From Bacillota bacterium (GTDB lineage Bacteria; Bacillota; Clostridia; Lachnospirales; CAG-274), in contig JAGAHK010000450.1 of assembly GCA_017627115.1 (NCBI GenBank), forward strand, positions 1-5,736: a DNA stretch of 5,736 nt, in the 5' to 3' direction. The position numbers and the translations under genes were made by a program. Within the stretch, counting starts at the first letter, position 1. Each line of letters starts with the position of its first letter. The notes beneath the pieces were generated by a model. That model did not search any database, was not told where the DNA came from, and saw only the letters and a program-made list of their open reading frames with translations. This document shows positions 5,556-5,736 of this stretch, one piece after another.

Positions 5556-5570
5556 ATAAATGTAGAAAAT
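5556..5570 (-). repeat. 15-mer motif copy 3, inverted, in the leader
   Basis: ATAAATGTAGAAAAT on the plus strand is the reverse complement of ATTTTCTACATTTAT, 14 of 15 identical to copy 1. It lies downstream of the expected transcription start, where a bound protein would block elongation or a recombinase site would separate promoter from gene. Confidence 0.5.
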
Positions 5571-5601
5571 AAAGGAAAGACACGACAAAGGAGGCTTAAA
5601 A

Positions 5602-5736
5602 ATGAGTAATGTAAAAAAACTTTTTGCCGTAATATTTGCGGTAATGGCGGTTATGCTGATGAATACGGCGGTATGGGCGGCAACTATAACAGGTACAGGA
5701 TACACTTTTAACACCACAACAGGAGAACTTACAATA
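5602..5736 (+). CDS. Secreted or surface protein, N-terminal fragment (3' end outside the window)
   Basis: The first 45 residues are visible and the frame runs off the right edge. AAAGGAGG (5587-5594) lies 7 bases before the ATG, a very strong ribosome binding site. The protein begins with a textbook Sec signal peptide: a short start with KK at residues 5-6, a hydrophobic core LFAVIFAVMAVMLM (7-20), and a likely cut after AVWA (23-26). The mature part starts ATITGTGYTFNTTTGELTI, a Gly/Thr-rich pattern of the 'G-x-Y-x-F/Y-(D/N)-x-x-T-G-x-L-T-I' kind often found at the start of leucine-rich-repeat or beta-helical surface proteins of Clostridia. The full domain content and anchoring cannot be seen. 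It has its own extended -10 promoter, so it is probably not in an operon with the SLOG gene. Secretion is well supported; any adhesin role is inferred. Confidence 0.8.
   Translation, partial: MSNVKKLFAVIFAVMAVMLMNTAVWAATITGTGYTFNTTTGELTI

Noticed and set aside
1..5736. CRISPR array, tRNA or rRNA genes.
   Set aside because: No regularly spaced repeats of CRISPR length, no cloverleaf with a TTCGAATCC-like arm, and no rRNA-like sequence were found by eye on either strand.

Overview
The window looks like a piece of a gut-type Firmicutes genome, most likely class Clostridia in the Oscillospiraceae/Ruminococcaceae range. This is inferred from the gene content (YfhO-type membrane protein, an orphan TnpV, a clostridial-type Rpn/PD-(D/E)XK protein, a small serine recombinase with a SLOG partner, a secreted surface protein) and from the AGGAGG-type ribosome binding sites. 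No sequence search was possible, so the genus is not assigned.

Layout, all genes on the plus strand: (1) 2-2380, the C-terminal part of a large YfhO-family membrane protein whose beginning lies left of the window. (2) 2381-2574, a gene-free gap holding two compact palindromes. (3) 2575-3027, tnpV, followed by a hairpin terminator. (4) 3136-3996, an Rpn-family PD-(D/E)XK nuclease with its own near-consensus sigma-70 promoter and, near its 3' end, a strong in-frame internal ribosome binding site and ATG. (5) 3997-4351, a gene-free stretch with two tandem terminators and, on the minus strand, a near-perfect sigma-70 promoter that would make a short structured RNA ending at the first, bidirectional terminator. 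(6) 4352-4969 and 4971-5453, a serine recombinase and a SLOG-family protein separated by one base and probably translationally coupled. (7) 5454-5601, a promoter region with three near-identical 15-mers around an extended -10 promoter. (8) 5602 onward, the start of a secreted protein with a clear signal peptide, cut by the window edge.

YfhO is an ordinary housekeeping or envelope gene, richer in G+C. From about 2381 the sequence becomes A+T-richer and carries mobile or defence-associated genes (TnpV, Rpn, recombinase, SLOG), so this part reads as an accessory island. The most interesting signals are the possible nested C-terminal product of rpn (resembling the intragenic antitoxin arrangement described for Rpn proteins), the candidate minus-strand small RNA, and a repeated motif. 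The motif surrounds the surface-gene promoter and recurs in inverted orientation on the far side of the recombinase-SLOG pair, which would fit either a shared operator or an invertible segment. These are inferences from sequence alone.
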